The notes beneath the pieces are model-generated. The model did not search any database, was not told where the DNA came from, and saw only the letters and a program-made list of their open reading frames with translations. 41,428 bases of DNA from an uncultured Alphaproteobacteria bacterium (GTDB lineage Bacteria; Pseudomonadota; Alphaproteobacteria; RUG11792): the NCBI GenBank assembly GCA_944390585.1, contig CALXQI010000012.1, positions 1 to 41,428 of the forward strand, read 5' to 3'. Position 1 is the first letter of the stretch; each line of letters opens with the position of its first letter. Position numbers and translations under genes: made by a program. This document shows positions 16,581 through 25,822 of this stretch, one piece after another.

Positions 16581-17885
16581 TTATCCTGAGATAGCAGCTT
16601 GTATGCGTTTTAAAGACTCTTTATTCCCTAATATTTCTATTATTTTTGCAATATTTGGACCAAATTTTAGCCCTGTTAATGCTATACGCAGTGGCTCTAA
16701 AATGTATCTGTTTTCTAGTCCTGTTTTGTATTTAACATTATCCAAATCATCAATAATATCATGTAACGCTTGCTTTTCTTCTTTATTAAATTTGTATTCG
16801 CAATTAAAATTCTCACTAAAAATCCATATCCACTTTGTATATTCTTCTACATTTTCTACATTTTGGCGTACGAGTTCAAAAATATCTCTTTCTATATTTA
16901 TGCCTAGTGTAGTAATTTCATCATATGTATAATTGCGTACTACTTTTTTGTTTAATTTTTTTAATTCATTAACATCAAATTTTGGTGAATTTGTACTAAA
17001 TCTTGTAATGTCAAAATATTGTACTAAATCTTCCAATTTTGTGAATAGTACAGGATTAAGATTGCTACCTAATGTAGCAACCATGTCCATTATTGCCATT
17101 GGCTCAATGCCTGATTTGCGTAATTCATTTAATCCGACACTTCCTATGCGCTTAGAAAACTGTGATCCGTCAGCGGAAATCAAAAGAGACATATGCCCGA
17201 ATTTTATATTTGTTGGCTTGCTTGCAATAATGTTAAGCATAGCAATTTGCACTGCTGTATTTGTTGTATGGTCTTGCCCACGAATTATGTGTGTAATATC
17301 AGAATCGCAATCATCTATAACTGACGCAAATGTGTATAAAAATGTGCCGTCTGCCTTAACCACAACTGGGTCGCTAACATTTGCTAAATTATATGAAATT
17401 TCTCCTAAAATCATGTCACTCCACGTAATTGTCACATGTGGCAGCTTAAATCTCCAGTATGGCTTTATCCCACGCTTTTCTAGACCATTTTGTTCATCAA
17501 CTGTTAATTTTAAACAAGATCTATCGTATACATAAGATTGACCACTAGATGCTTGTTTTTTTCTTTTAAATTCTAACTCTTCTTGCGTTTCGTAACATTT
17601 GTATAAGTATCCGTCATTAATTAGCCGTCTCATAACGTCACGATATCTATCTAGCCTTTCACTTTGTCTAAAAAATTTATCATGTTTAATTCCAAGCCAT
17701 TCCAAATCTTTGAGTATGGCATCTTCTGACTCTTTACTTGAGCGTGTTATATCAGTGTCATCTATTCTTAGTAAAAAATTTCCACTATTTTTTTGACAAA
17801 ACAAAAAATTAACAATCGCTATTCTTGCGTTTCCTATATGCATTATTCCAGTTGGGCTTGGAGCAAATCTGACATTGCAATGCAC
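16581..17885 (-). CDS. gltX: Glutamyl-tRNA synthetase
   Basis: Class I enzyme charging tRNA with glutamate. The HIGH-type signature is PSPTGIMHIGNARIAI (residues 11-26). The KMSKS-equivalent loop reads GSQFSKRIGSVG near residue 242. At 434 residues it is at the short end of the bacterial range (about 460-500). Alphaproteobacteria often carry two glutamyl-tRNA synthetases, one charging tRNA-Gln for later amidation by GatCAB; which type this is cannot be read by eye. It opens a tight cluster with recG and lies 125 bp after a large secreted-protein gene on the same strand. Confidence 0.95.
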   Translation of the reverse strand: MHCNVRFAPSPTGIMHIGNARIAIVNFLFCQKNSGNFLLRIDDTDITRSSKESEDAILKDLEWLGIKHDKFFRQSERLDRYRDVMRRLINDGYLYKCYETQEELEFKRKKQASSGQSYVYDRSCLKLTVDEQNGLEKRGIKPYWRFKLPHVTITWSDMILGEISYNLANVSDPVVVKADGTFLYTFASVIDDCDSDITHIIRGQDHTTNTAVQIAMLNIIASKPTNIKFGHMSLLISADGSQFSKRIGSVGLNELRKSGIEPMAIMDMVATLGSNLNPVLFTKLEDLVQYFDITRFSTNSPKFDVNELKKLNKKVVRNYTYDEITTLGINIERDIFELVRQNVENVEEYTKWIWIFSENFNCEYKFNKEEKQALHDIIDDLDNVKYKTGLENRYILEPLRIALTGLKFGPNIAKIIEILGNKESLKRIQAAISG

Positions 17886-18009
17886 AATTATTTAACATTT
17901 AACACCGACACAGAAAAAAATACCATATAACATAAAATTAGTTAAGACGTTAATGAAAAAAGAATCAGAGGAATTTTTAATTTCTTAGCAGTAACTGTAA
18001 TTTATTCTG

Positions 18010-20616
18010 TTATTTTGCTTTTGCCTTTTCTGCTTCTGCATCTGCTATTATTAATTCGTTTTGATAATCATAATTTTGGTTATAACAATAACTGTTCTCT
18101 GTTGACAGTATGTTCTCACACAATGGTTTTTCAAATATTATTTTATTTGCATTATTAACTATGTTGTCTGTATCAATAGGTGTGTCATGATAGAGAATTC
18201 TCGACACAGGAATATTGTTTTCGCTAGGCTGAACATTAAATACAAGTGTTTTTGTATCTAGCGCATTGGCAAAAGAGTGTACCATGTCACGCTGCCATTC
18301 ACAATTTTTGCTAATTTCTGTATTGTCAGAAGAAACTTTTATTTTACCAAAATCATCAATCTTGACATCATCTCCTCCATTCTTACCATTTTTTGCTTTG
18401 TTTGAGTCTTTTTTATCTTTTTTAGATTTATCAATTTTACTTTTAGTAATTTTCCCATCAACAACAGAAGTCGCTGCGTGATCTTCGTTTCCTAAGAGGA
18501 AGAATTTTATTGCACTATTAAAAGTTTCCGAAGAGTTTTTGTCTTTATTCTTTTGTTTCTTTTTATTGTTACTATCATTTGCATTGCTTTTAACATTAAC
18601 TATTTTTTCGAAGATTATAGGGTTAGCAAGTGCATTTGCTGTAAAGCAAACTCCAATGTTTGCAGCAAACCGATAAATTGCTTTGCTTCCATGCACAGCT
18701 TTTGTATGCGTGTCAAACCACGTAGCACGGTTTTCTGATAGTGTTGTCATATTAGTTGTATTCTTATTCTTAGATTTTGTAGAGTCTGAAAACTTCGGAT
18801 CACAAGTATCGCCGTGCGAATGTTGTGCCGATTCAAGAACTTTTGTTCCAACCTTACCTTGTATGCAATTTAGATTGGCTCCTTTCTCTACTTTATAGTC
18901 TTTGCCATAAGTTTTTGCAAATCCAAGAAGAGCATTCACTACATTCTCTTGAAATTCTTTGTTACATGTCTGAAACGTAGTATCAACCTTGTAGTACTGA
19001 TTAGTAAATGGTTGAGTAAGTGCAGATTGAAGTTGTTGTGTCTTTCGCGCCTCTTGTGCATCTTGTGTTAGATTTGCAGGGAATAAACTAATTGTATAAT
19101 CATATCTGTTTTTTAATTCCATGTGTTGCATTAGAGTATATCCATATGTGGCAGCTACAGTATCGTCTTCTCCAACGTCTGCATCTCCTCGTACTAGGAA
19201 GGTTACTTCTTGTATGTCTTTATTACCACCTTTTTTAGCTTTCCCTTTGCTTTTTTTCCCTTTTTTATCATCTACTTGTACTTGTTCTAGATTGATCACA
19301 GGATCTGCAAGTTCTTCAAATGCATCTTTTATTCGCTCTAGTATTTTGGCATCAACAACAGGGAGAGGTTGGCTTAATTCGTCACCTGCTGAAGTGAACA
19401 TCTGCTCCAGAATGGCGATATTTGGCTTACCCAAAATGAAATCTGCAAATTCTATGCAAGTATTAAAGCACATTTGTTCTACACAAAAATCACTGATTGG
19501 AATTTCATGAACATCAGCATTCTCAAATGACCTTTTAGTGGCTGTATGGTTCCTAGTGGCACTTTTCCCCTTAAAATACTTTTCTGCTAAATTTACAAGA
19601 TGTTGTAAATAATCAGCAATAAATGTACCTAAATGCTGAATTTTGCCGACATTGTCATTATTAACTTTTATCTTGTTAATAAACCCCTTTACTTCATTTA
19701 AAATGTCCCATGTTGGATTGTCAACGGTTCTTTCTTTTGGTAGCATCATTGCTGCAATAAAAGCGCCAATTGACGTTGCAATCTCAAGAGCAGGGACATC
19801 AAATATATTTTCAGTAGCAAAATTCCTTTGATCAAGACTCAATTTTACATAAAGTTCATTTTGATTGTTTGTTATTCTCTTTTTTATATCTTGATATATC
19901 GGCATTATCTGTGATGCAAAATCATCATTTGCAAAAGAGAATACAATTTTTGAGAAAACTTGGCGATTTGCTATATCAAAATGGTATAACACCGATACTA
20001 GATCTGCATATTTATGTACAAACTCGTGCGCAGCAGATTTTAGTGCTTTGTCAACACCAGGATTGTTCAGTATTTCTGTTATATCGTATTCTTTATATAT
20101 ATCACAAAATATACCATATATTTCAGTACAATCTTTTCCCCATTCATAATCTCGTGCACCAATTTTGTTTACTAATGTACAAAAATGTCCTTTTACTTTG
20201 TCGTCTTTTAGCGGATCAAAAATGACTCTTAGCATTTCTTCATCTGTTTTTGCTGGTACCATTTTTTTAATGATTTTATTATCTTGTTTATACTCATTTT
20301 GTTGATATAACTCGTTTATAGTTTCGTAGAGCTTGTCAAGTAAAATTGCTACTTCTTCTTCCAGACTTTCTTTTCTTGTTTCTATTCCAATAGCATCTAT
20401 AAGAGGTTTTAATTTGTCGATAACAGTTGGAAAATCCTTGTTAATTGGAGTGCTATTAGTATTATCTGATTCTTTTAAATCATTCAATGTTTGTCTGGCA
20501 GCATGAAGATTATCACGGTCTTGTAATGTTGCCGTGGTGTTTGGTTTGCTTTCGCCTGCTGCAAAACAAGACATTGCAGCAATGCTATACATTAATGCCA
20601 TACCTATTAAGCGCAT
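18010..20616 (-). CDS. Large lysine-rich secreted protein, function unknown
   Basis: 868 residues from ATG at 20616, chosen because GGAGGG lies just upstream and the chain then begins with a clean signal peptide (MRLIGMALMYSIAAMSCFAA, then GESKP). No known domain is recognised. Three low-complexity basic tracts stand out near residues 455 (KKGKKSKGKAKKGGNK), 688 (KKKQKNKDKN) and 740 (KSKKDKKDSNKAKNGKNGG). They are separated by ordinary globular-looking sequence with scattered cysteines (CVEQMCFNTC; CEWQRDM), and the chain ends in EAEKAKAK. HEFVH near residue 195 fits the zinc-protease HExxH pattern, but its flanks do not support it well. The basic linkers resemble those of secreted symbiont proteins that may meet host nucleic acid or membranes; that is a guess. 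Confidence 0.72.
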   Translation of the reverse strand: MRLIGMALMYSIAAMSCFAAGESKPNTTATLQDRDNLHAARQTLNDLKESDNTNSTPINKDFPTVIDKLKPLIDAIGIETRKESLEEEVAILLDKLYETINELYQQNEYKQDNKIIKKMVPAKTDEEMLRVIFDPLKDDKVKGHFCTLVNKIGARDYEWGKDCTEIYGIFCDIYKEYDITEILNNPGVDKALKSAAHEFVHKYADLVSVLYHFDIANRQVFSKIVFSFANDDFASQIMPIYQDIKKRITNNQNELYVKLSLDQRNFATENIFDVPALEIATSIGAFIAAMMLPKERTVDNPTWDILNEVKGFINKIKVNNDNVGKIQHLGTFIADYLQHLVNLAEKYFKGKSATRNHTATKRSFENADVHEIPISDFCVEQMCFNTCIEFADFILGKPNIAILEQMFTSAGDELSQPLPVVDAKILERIKDAFEELADPVINLEQVQVDDKKGKKSKGKAKKGGNKDIQEVTFLVRGDADVGEDDTVAATYGYTLMQHMELKNRYDYTISLFPANLTQDAQEARKTQQLQSALTQPFTNQYYKVDTTFQTCNKEFQENVVNALLGFAKTYGKDYKVEKGANLNCIQGKVGTKVLESAQHSHGDTCDPKFSDSTKSKNKNTTNMTTLSENRATWFDTHTKAVHGSKAIYRFAANIGVCFTANALANPIIFEKIVNVKSNANDSNNKKKQKNKDKNSSETFNSAIKFFLLGNEDHAATSVVDGKITKSKIDKSKKDKKDSNKAKNGKNGGDDVKIDDFGKIKVSSDNTEISKNCEWQRDMVHSFANALDTKTLVFNVQPSENNIPVSRILYHDTPIDTDNIVNNANKIIFEKPLCENILSTENSYCYNQNYDYQNELIIADAEAEKAKAK

Positions 20617-20758
20617 ACTCCCTCCAGTTTTTATACAAAATTTATAAAGCCACATACTAAGAAGCTAACATATGTACAAATCATTTACGATATGCAGAAA
20701 AAATATTTTGCATCAATCAAAGATACTGGCCGAAAATTTAAAATTTATGCTTGACAAA

Positions 20759-22708
20759 TCACATGAAATTATATGGATCAATATCAATAGTAATTGTAAT
20801 GTTTTTATCTTGTTTTATATTAGCTATCCAATCATTTATAAATGATTGTAATTCATGTTTACTGGTTATGATAAAGCGCATTCTGTATTTATTTTTTATT
20901 TTCATTATACAAGGAATTAACGGACCAGTAATATTTATTGCATCGTTATATTTTACTTTTTGTAGCATCATTGATGTATATTCTGTAAGTAAATTTTTAT
21001 TAAATGACGATAATGTGACAGAGCACATCTTACCAAACGGAGGCATTGAAAGTGCCATTCTATTACTTATTTCTGTACTGTAAAATTTTTCTATTTCTCC
21101 AAAAGCAACAAGTTTTATTAAATTATCATCTGGAGAATATGTTTGGTATACTATATTTGCACCTTGTGAATCTTGAAAACGTCCAGCCCTTCCTGAAATT
21201 TGGTGTAGCATTTGGAAAGTTTTTTCTGATGCACGAAAATCATCACCAAAAAGCATAGAATCAACGCATGTTACAATGATTGTATTTAAATTTGGAAAGT
21301 TGTGCCCTTTTGCTAGTATTTGAGTTCCTATAATTATGTCATATTCAGCATTTTGTAGGCTGTATATTGTATTAGCAATCTTTTTTTGGGTATTCATGAC
21401 ATCACTAGACACAACGATTATTTTTGCATTGCTGAATAATTTGCTTATTTCTGCATACGCTTTTTCAACACCAATGCCTAATCCTATAAAATTTTTTGCT
21501 GCACATTTTGGGCACGAGTTTGGCATATTTGTTTCATGTCCACAATAATGACATAATAATTTTCCAGTTGTACTATGGTAGCACAGCCATGCATCGCAAT
21601 TTGGACACGTAATTTTCCAGCCACAAATTGAACAAATTGTTCTTGGTGTATGTCCTCTTCTATTAACAAAAATTAATGCTTGTTTTTTGATTTCTAAGCA
21701 TTTTTTAATTGCTTGTATAGAGTCATTTGTTAGCAATTCTCGTGTTTTTCTTAAATCGCTAATTGTAATATTTGTATTTGTGGAACATGAATAGAATTTA
21801 GTGTGTATTTGTACATAACGGTATTTGTTTGAGATTGCATTGTAATAAGTTTCTATAGATGGAGTTGCGGATGATAAAATTATTGGAATATTAAATTTTG
21901 ATGCCAAAAATATTGCCATATCTCTTGCGTTGTAAATAATTCCATCTGATTGTTTTAGCGATTCATCGTGCTCTTCATCAATTACTATACATTCAAGATT
22001 ATTAAATGGGATAAAAAGTGCAGATCTCGCACCTACAACAATCATTTCTTCTCCCATAATTGCTTTTTTCCATATATTTAATTTTTGTCCTGTAGTAATG
22101 GAATGGTGCCATAGATATACTTGTTTTTGTGTTCTTGATGCTACTTTTTTAGCTAGTTCATCGGATAGCGCTACTTCTGGAACAATAATTAAGGATTGTT
22201 TTTTATTTTTTATAAATGATAGAAAAACCTCAGTCTTTCCTGATCCAGTGACGCCATGTAGTAATGTAACACCTGTGTGAGCAATGTTGGCTATGGCTTT
22301 TTGTTGTTCATCATTTAGAATAACGTCTTCACAGTTATAGATGACTGGCTTTGGATCTTTATACTGCTTGAGGATTTGCATAATATTGAATGGAGTGATT
22401 AATTTTGCAACTTTCCCAAGATGAGTTAAAGTATATGAAGACATAAAATGTATAAACTCGACATATATATTGTTAATGCGGTACGGCAGTATATCAACAA
22501 TATTTTTAATGTTGCCAAAATAATCAATATTATTTTTATCTATAATGCCAACTATTTCTCTGTTCTTAAATTGTATAACAACAAGTTGTCCACTCTGGAT
22601 ATCATATTTTGTCTCGTAAGCAAAGCATTTTGAAACATTTGCTGGTATTATTACATTGCACTTCACAGTACACCGATGCAAGCAATATATAAGTATGCTA
22701 GCATACAA
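20759..22708 (-). CDS. priA: Primosomal protein N' (replication restart helicase PriA)
   Basis: Binds stalled forks and reloads the replicative helicase. Motif I is GVTGSGKTEVFL near residue 155 and motif II is IDEEHDESLKQSDG near 246. SSATPSIETYY and the zinc-binding block with cysteine pairs (CSICGWKITCPNC, CHYCGHE, CPKC, residues about 357-402) follow. The helicase C-terminal part has VGTQILAKGHNFPN and ISGRAGRFQ. 649 residues, somewhat shorter than E. coli PriA (732), with a reduced N-terminal 3'-DNA-binding domain. The start is uncertain: the first ATG at 22708 overlaps a 14-bp palindrome, and GTG or TTG codons lie 8-15 codons further in. It is divergent from the repeat-protein gene at 22809. 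Confidence 0.95.
   Translation of the reverse strand: MYASILIYCLHRCTVKCNVIIPANVSKCFAYETKYDIQSGQLVVIQFKNREIVGIIDKNNIDYFGNIKNIVDILPYRINNIYVEFIHFMSSYTLTHLGKVAKLITPFNIMQILKQYKDPKPVIYNCEDVILNDEQQKAIANIAHTGVTLLHGVTGSGKTEVFLSFIKNKKQSLIIVPEVALSDELAKKVASRTQKQVYLWHHSITTGQKLNIWKKAIMGEEMIVVGARSALFIPFNNLECIVIDEEHDESLKQSDGIIYNARDMAIFLASKFNIPIILSSATPSIETYYNAISNKYRYVQIHTKFYSCSTNTNITISDLRKTRELLTNDSIQAIKKCLEIKKQALIFVNRRGHTPRTICSICGWKITCPNCDAWLCYHSTTGKLLCHYCGHETNMPNSCPKCAAKNFIGLGIGVEKAYAEISKLFSNAKIIVVSSDVMNTQKKIANTIYSLQNAEYDIIIGTQILAKGHNFPNLNTIIVTCVDSMLFGDDFRASEKTFQMLHQISGRAGRFQDSQGANIVYQTYSPDDNLIKLVAFGEIEKFYSTEISNRMALSMPPFGKMCSVTLSSFNKNLLTEYTSMMLQKVKYNDAINITGPLIPCIMKIKNKYRMRFIITSKHELQSFINDWIANIKQDKNITITIDIDPYNFM
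22693..22706. repeat. 14-bp perfect palindrome at the priA start
   Basis: GTATGCTAGCATAC reads the same on both strands. It covers the first codons of priA as annotated and lies 43 bp upstream of the -35 box of the divergent gene at 22809. It could be a repressor or activator site for the divergent pair, or be accidental coding sequence. Confidence 0.35.
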
Positions 22709-22748
22709 ATTTGTTAATAAACTAGATTAGTAAATATAATAAAAAATA

Positions 22749-22777
22749 TTGTTATTAATAATTCAATATGGTACAAT
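22749..22777 (+). promoter_or_regulatory. Promoter for the two-repeat secreted protein
   Basis: TTGTTA, 17 bases, TACAAT: a good sigma-70-type match with ideal spacing. Transcription would start near 22784, giving a leader of about 25 bases before the ATG at 22809. Confidence 0.6.
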
Positions 22778-22808
22778 GCATTGAAGTGTAATTTTTTAAA
22801 TTCTAAAA

Positions 22809-23606
22809 ATGAAAATATATACAGTATTGCTTTGCGCGGTGTGCATGTTGTCTTCTAATTATTGTAATTGTAGTGTTTGCTCTTATAGTCAAGGTGATTA
22901 TATAAGAGTACTAGCCAATGCGCTTGCTAGAGGTGTGATGGGTGCCTTGGAAGGGTTGTATGTGGTTCGTAATGATAGCGATTCTGTGGGGGGAGGTGCC
23001 TTGGAAGAGTTGTGGTTGGAATGTAATGATAGCGATTCTGTGGTTGACAAGTTGCATGCATACAAAGTTTTGCAACGGGTGTATGGCAACGATAAGAAAA
23101 TAGGACAAGCGTTATGGGCGACACAGATTGACCCAAAAACAGGCAAATTGCGAGAAGATGCAAACAAGGGGATTTTGCAGGCAGCATTTAAATTGGCAAA
23201 TTCCACATCAGACGAGAATATACAATATAGCACGGTTGGAAAAAGTATGGGAAAGTTGGTTGTGAACTTTTTTGAAAATAGACCGGGTTCAGCTGAAGAG
23301 TTATACACTGCGACGACAACTAGCACATCTGTGATTGATAAGTTGCATGGGTATAATGCGATGCGCGAAAAATGGGGGAATGACCACAATATAGGTGTTG
23401 CTTTACTCTACACACAAATGTATAAAAAGACGATGCGGCTGAAGAAAGATGCTAAAGAATCTATTGTGCGTGCTGCATATAGATTGATGGATGGTGATTT
23501 AAATGTATTTGGACCAAACGGGGAAGGAATTGTTCAGGATTTGATAAATATGGGAATAGATGTAGATGGGTGTAGTGTTGTTAATCGTATGATGAAAATG
23601 GAATAA
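22809..23606 (+). CDS. Secreted protein with two ~90-residue repeats, function unknown
   Basis: 265 residues with an N-terminal signal peptide (MKIYTVLLCAVCMLSSNYC). The mature part holds two imperfect repeats, residues 63-157 and 160-249. They share E-E-L at the start, SV.DKLH.Y, GND..IG.AL..TQ, .K..A...I..AA..L and, at the end, a G-rich stretch before a short helix. A further 16-residue duplication precedes them (GALEGLYVVRNDSDSV at 45-60 and GALEELWLECNDSDSV at 63-78) and is also nearly perfect at the DNA level. The helical repeat pattern suggests a solenoid or protein-binding surface. The gene has its own promoter and terminator, is richer in G+C than its neighbours and has no recognised family. 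Candidate secreted effector or surface protein. Confidence 0.72.
   Translation: MKIYTVLLCAVCMLSSNYCNCSVCSYSQGDYIRVLANALARGVMGALEGLYVVRNDSDSVGGGALEELWLECNDSDSVVDKLHAYKVLQRVYGNDKKIGQALWATQIDPKTGKLREDANKGILQAAFKLANSTSDENIQYSTVGKSMGKLVVNFFENRPGSAEELYTATTTSTSVIDKLHGYNAMREKWGNDHNIGVALLYTQMYKKTMRLKKDAKESIVRAAYRLMDGDLNVFGPNGEGIVQDLINMGIDVDGCSVVNRMMKME
22941..23043 (+). repeat. Tandem duplication of 49 bp inside the repeat-protein gene
   Basis: Two 49-bp copies, 22941-22989 and 22995-23043, period 54 bp. Both begin GGTGCCTTGGAAG and end AATGATAGCGATTCTGTGG. They differ mainly in the middle. The period is a multiple of three, so the frame is kept and 18 residues are duplicated. The high identity points to a recent event. 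Confidence 0.8.
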
Positions 23607-23614
23607 AAAACAAT

Positions 23615-23655
23615 AATATTGTATTGTGAGTAGTTTGTTTTTCTACAATATTTTT
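23615..23655 (+). terminator. Terminator after the two-repeat protein gene
   Basis: AATATTGTA at 23615-23623 pairs perfectly with TACAATATT at 23644-23652, followed by TTT. An inner GTAG...CTAC pairing offers a competing stem. It begins 9 bp after the stop codon. The AT-rich stem makes it moderate in strength. Confidence 0.5.
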
Positions 23656-23733
23656 ATGATTATTTAAAGCGATTTTGTATTACTAGTTACTTACTACTTT
23701 TTTAAAATTTTTATATATTTGTGTCATATGCAC

Positions 23734-23762
23734 TTGACGTATCACGCAATAACGTGTAGAAT
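23734..23762 (+). promoter_or_regulatory. Strong promoter without a downstream plus-strand gene
   Basis: TTGACG, 17 bases, TAGAAT: one of the best promoter matches in the window. It points into 23769-23880, where no protein is encoded but stable helices can form, and toward the 3' end of the PBP1a gene on the other strand. Confidence 0.55.
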
Positions 23763-23768
23763 TCCGAC

Positions 23769-23880
23769 GCGTTGTGTGGTAAAAAATCGGCACAGTGTGC
23801 CAGACATGGCACGCTTAGAACTATCAATATATTTTCTCCTGAACATACCACATTGTCGATTCCACACACGTGGCTTCTGA
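23769..23880 (+). ncRNA. Candidate structured non-coding RNA, unknown family
   Basis: Downstream of the promoter the sequence can fold into nested helices. P1 pairs TGTGTGG (23773-23779) with CCACACA (23862-23868). P2 pairs AATCGGCA (23785-23792) with TGTCGATT (23854-23861), directly adjoining P1 on the 3' side. P3 is GTGTGCCA-GACA-TGGCACGC (23795-23814), eight pairs with one G-U. About 39 unpaired, AU-rich bases lie between P3 and P2'. It does not match tmRNA, RNase P RNA, SRP RNA or tRNA by eye. A 6S-like regulatory RNA, or an antisense RNA to the PBP1a transcript's 3' end, is possible. No clear terminator follows, so the 3' end is a guess. Confidence 0.4.
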
Positions 23881-23908
23881 AAAGATATAATTACTGTGGT
23901 GTATAACA

Positions 23909-25822
23909 TTACTTCCTATTTTTATCGTTTTTGACTATTTCATTTATTCTTGGCAATATATTGCTTTCTTTTGCAATACCAATTTTTTGCATAAACAATG
24001 TTATAAGTATTGCAGGTATTCTGCTTCCGGATGAAAGTGGTGACATGAGTTGGTCATATGAGTCATTTCCAGCCCACGCTCCTATGGTTAAGCAATCTTT
24101 TTTATTTGGTGGAGAGTATAAACAAATAAACCACGCATCTTGGTTGCCATTTAACATACCATTTGTTCCGGATTTACCATACATGTCATAACTAATATTA
24201 AAGAGTCTGCCACTGCCGCGTTCAATAACAGCACGCAATGCATGACGACAATTTTTTAATGTTTCTTGATCTATAATTCTATCATTGTGTACATAATTAT
24301 GCGTATACAATATTTCTCCATCTTTTGTTCTAATTTCACTTATGCATATTGGTTTTCTTCTTTTTCCATCATGAAAGCAATTATAGGCAGCAGTTATATT
24401 TTTGAGTGATGTTGATGTTGTGCCAAGGGCAACGCTTAAATCACGCGTAGAGACATTGTGTATACCGCATTTATCAGCAAATTCAGCAACTTTCTTCAAT
24501 CCTATGGCCTGTGCCAGCCTAATTGATACAACGTTGATTGATTTTGCAAAAGCATCAATAACTTTAACTTGTCCTTGCTCCTTCCATCTATAATTTTTTG
24601 GTTTCCATCCGTTAATTGATATTGGGGCGTCGGAAATCATATCTTCTAGTTGAAATCCATATTCAAATGCTGCGCCATAAACAAAGATTTTAAATACAGA
24701 GCCTAGCATTCTATTAGCCTGTGTAGCACGGTTGAATTGTGTGTTTGTATAGTTGACTCCACCAACCATGGCAAGTATGCGACCTTTTATGTCCATACAA
24801 ACAAGAGCAGCTTGCTGACATTTATAAACCGCAAAAAAGTCTCTCCTGCATACTTCCATGACCTCTTCAAGGCTTTTTTGTTTAGCAGAATCGCAGGTTG
24901 TGACAATAACGATATCATCGCGAATTACACCAAGTATTTTTTTTGCTTCGTCGTAAACATAGTCACAAAAGTATGTGCATCCACTTCTTTGTGTGTGTTC
25001 TGGGGAAAATGCTTGTTCTTCTTCATTTTTAATAATTTTATTTGCATTTTTGATAAATCCATTTCGTTCCATTGCTTGTAGTACAACGACAGCGCGTTCT
25101 TTTGCGTTTTTTGTATGACTTGTGGGGTTATATTTTGATGGTGCTTTTAGCAATCCAGCTAGTATTGCTGCTTCGTATACTGTGAGATTTTTTGCAGATT
25201 TATTAAAATATTTGCGCGCTGCTGCGTCTATACCATATGTACCAGCACCAAAATAAATGCGATTTAGATACATCATCATGATTTGTTTTTTTGTAAATTT
25301 ATACTCAAGCCATATTGACATTAATAGTTCTTTTATTTTTCTATTAAGGCTTCTGTCATAATATTGGACGCTTTTAGAGCAAATCAAAATATTTTTTGCT
25401 AATTGTTGTGTAATTGTAGAACCACCCTCTACAACATGGCCGGCAATAAAATTTCTATACATTGCTCTCATAAGGCCTAATATATCTATACCAAAGTGCT
25501 GATAAAATCGTCTGTCTTCAACAGCAATAAATGCTGCCGTAACATAGTCTGGTAAATCATCAACACATACAACATCTTCTCTTAAATCTCCGTAAGTTCC
25601 TATAATTTCGCCATCATATGTTTGCATAACAACAGATGGTACCCTTACTTTCATCTCTAAATTGTCAAGATCTGGAATATCCTTTGCAAAATATAAAATA
25701 ACGCATATACCAGTAGCAAACATTAATAGCGATGCAAAAATAAATATACGCCAAAAAAAGTTAAATATACGAAATGGCTTTTTATTTTTTTTCTTTTTTC
25801 GATGTATCTGCTTCTTCATCAT
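23909..25822 (-). CDS. mrcA: Class A penicillin-binding protein 1a (glycosyltransferase/transpeptidase)
   Basis: Polymerises and crosslinks peptidoglycan at the inner membrane. A very basic cytoplasmic tail and one membrane anchor (FWRIFIFASLLMFATGICVI) come first. The GT51 domain has VEDRRFYQHFGIDI (near residue 98) and GGSTITQQLAKN. The transpeptidase has SVFK (GSVFKIF, near 377), SIN (KSINVVS, near 426) and KSGT (near 552). 637 residues, shorter than E. coli PBP1a (850), without the extra periplasmic insert. Its start overlaps the preceding GspC/PilP-like gene by about 40 bases, making it the last gene of an envelope operon. Linkage of a class A PBP gene to pilMNOPQ-type genes is known in gammaproteobacteria (ponA-pil, mrcA-hof). 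Confidence 0.94.
   Translation of the reverse strand: MMKKQIHRKKKKNKKPFRIFNFFWRIFIFASLLMFATGICVILYFAKDIPDLDNLEMKVRVPSVVMQTYDGEIIGTYGDLREDVVCVDDLPDYVTAAFIAVEDRRFYQHFGIDILGLMRAMYRNFIAGHVVEGGSTITQQLAKNILICSKSVQYYDRSLNRKIKELLMSIWLEYKFTKKQIMMMYLNRIYFGAGTYGIDAAARKYFNKSAKNLTVYEAAILAGLLKAPSKYNPTSHTKNAKERAVVVLQAMERNGFIKNANKIIKNEEEQAFSPEHTQRSGCTYFCDYVYDEAKKILGVIRDDIVIVTTCDSAKQKSLEEVMEVCRRDFFAVYKCQQAALVCMDIKGRILAMVGGVNYTNTQFNRATQANRMLGSVFKIFVYGAAFEYGFQLEDMISDAPISINGWKPKNYRWKEQGQVKVIDAFAKSINVVSIRLAQAIGLKKVAEFADKCGIHNVSTRDLSVALGTTSTSLKNITAAYNCFHDGKRRKPICISEIRTKDGEILYTHNYVHNDRIIDQETLKNCRHALRAVIERGSGRLFNISYDMYGKSGTNGMLNGNQDAWFICLYSPPNKKDCLTIGAWAGNDSYDQLMSPLSSGSRIPAILITLFMQKIGIAKESNILPRINEIVKNDKNRK

Noticed and set aside
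20010-20045. HEFVH in the lysine-rich secreted protein as a zinc protease site
   Set aside because: A lysine follows the second His and no third ligand is evident; five-residue pattern may be chance in 868 residues.
23769-23880. tmRNA, RNase P RNA or SRP RNA identity for the structured segment
   Set aside because: None of their conserved sequences (tRNA-like T arm with CCA, GAGGAAAGTCC-type core, GGAA tetraloop domain) is present.
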